Positions 30,242-30,819 of a stretch of 30,819 nt of DNA are shown one piece after another. The stretch comes from Hymenoscyphus infarciens (taxonomy: Eukaryota; Ascomycota; Leotiomycetes; Helotiales; Helotiaceae): the NCBI GenBank assembly GCA_001414345.1, contig LLCB01000486.1:1-30819 (forward strand). The letters run 5' to 3'. Both the position numbers and the translations under genes were made by a program. The notes under the pieces are model-generated. The model saw nothing but the letters and a program-made list of their open reading frames with translations. It had not been told where the DNA came from and did no database searches. Each line of letters opens with the position of its first letter. The first letter of the stretch is position 1.

Positions 30242-30819
30242 ACATTTTGGAAAATCGACTTTTTACGCCTAAATATCTTATAATTCAACGTACTCCACTA
30301 CTACCTTTTATACTTAATTATACTTTAAAGTTACTAGAATTACTTATTAAGGCTATTTAATTATACTAAAATTATATATACTCGATTAGTATAGAAGTTA
30401 TAGTTATTGAAAAGATATAATTTAAGATTCTTATACTTATATACTATATACTCTAAAACCTACTATTATTCTCTCTTTTTATATTCTTCTCTTCTTTCTT
30501 ATTTAATTTAATATATTACTTTTAAATATTTTATAAAAGCTAGTTAAACTCTATATATATAATAATATTCTTTTTATACTCTCTATAATAATAGTTAGAC
30601 TTCTAAAGATTATTATTATTTATATTAGAATAGATTTAGTTTTAAAATCTTTTATTATTATCTAAACCTTTATTTATATTATCTAAACTTCGATATATAT
30701 ATACTCTACTCTTCTCTTAAAATAAGCTAATTTTTTCTTCTTCTAAGTATTAAGCTTAGTAATAGTATATATTATTCTAGTTTATATACTCGTATATAGC
30801 TCTTTACTAGTAGTATATA
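30242..30819. repeat. RIP-degraded AT-rich repeat island (right flank)
   Basis: Composition switches abruptly after gttagcgaccctctcgg to AT-rich, TpA-dominated sequence like that at 1-3345, with few CpA/TpG. It continues to the end of the window. No element identity can be recovered. Confidence 0.8.

Noticed and set aside
1..30819. tRNA, rRNA or CRISPR-like arrays, telomeric repeats, biosynthetic gene cluster
   Set aside because: None was recognised on reading both strands: no cloverleaf with an A/B box pair, no TTAGGG tract, no regularly spaced identical repeats with unique spacers, and no PKS/NRPS/terpene synthase backbone near the hydrolase or DUF4188-like gene.

Overview
The window reads as a gene island from a filamentous ascomycete (Pezizomycotina; a leotiomycete is plausible but unproven). 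The signs are short GT-AG introns of about 50-70 nt with CTRAC-like branch points, fungus-restricted families (2EXR, FlbE-like, a Monooxy_af470/DUF4188-like protein, a fungal multi-TM family, CSN12), and flanks degraded by repeat-induced point mutation (RIP). At both ends (1-3345 and 30242-30819) the DNA is extremely AT/TpA-rich and almost without CpA/TpG while CpG survives, which is the RIP pattern. The left flank still shows a hairpin-ended inverted-repeat element of about 470 bp.

Layout. 3590-4296: decayed 2EXR gene, followed by an intact 2EXR gene (4415-5308). 6359-8640: divergent pair snu23 (tri-snRNP splicing factor, minus) and his5 (histidinol-phosphate aminotransferase, plus, one intron). 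8641-10900: non-coding, with a GATA microsatellite and an 8-bp tandem repeat. 10901-11854: FlbE-like developmental regulator. 12851-15353: divergent pair of an HbpS/GlcG-like protein (minus) and a microsomal-type epoxide hydrolase (plus). 15692-18477: five-exon gene for an 858-residue protein of no recognised family with a zincin-type HExxH motif split exactly by an intron. 19520-21065: fungal multi-TM family gene broken by an amber codon and a frame change. 21718-22201: small RIP-like patch beside a compact inverted-repeat element. 22460-24236: csn12 (PCI domain). 26491-27086: E2 ubiquitin-conjugating enzyme of the UBE2G1/Ubc15 type. 28998-30065: Monooxy_af470/DUF4188-like gene that appears frame-broken, next to the right RIP island.

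Functionally the window mixes housekeeping genes (splicing, histidine synthesis, ubiquitin/CSN-TREX type functions) with accessory genes. I see no biosynthetic cluster logic. Broken genes lie directly against both RIP islands and one lies internally. A degenerate short repeat (core about GAGTRAGCTGTYRAAT, both orientations) recurs in several intergenic gaps and is the most interesting non-coding signal. The putative HExxH protein is the most interesting coding one. All exon borders are hand-derived from reading frames, splice signals and family conservation recalled from memory; no search was run.
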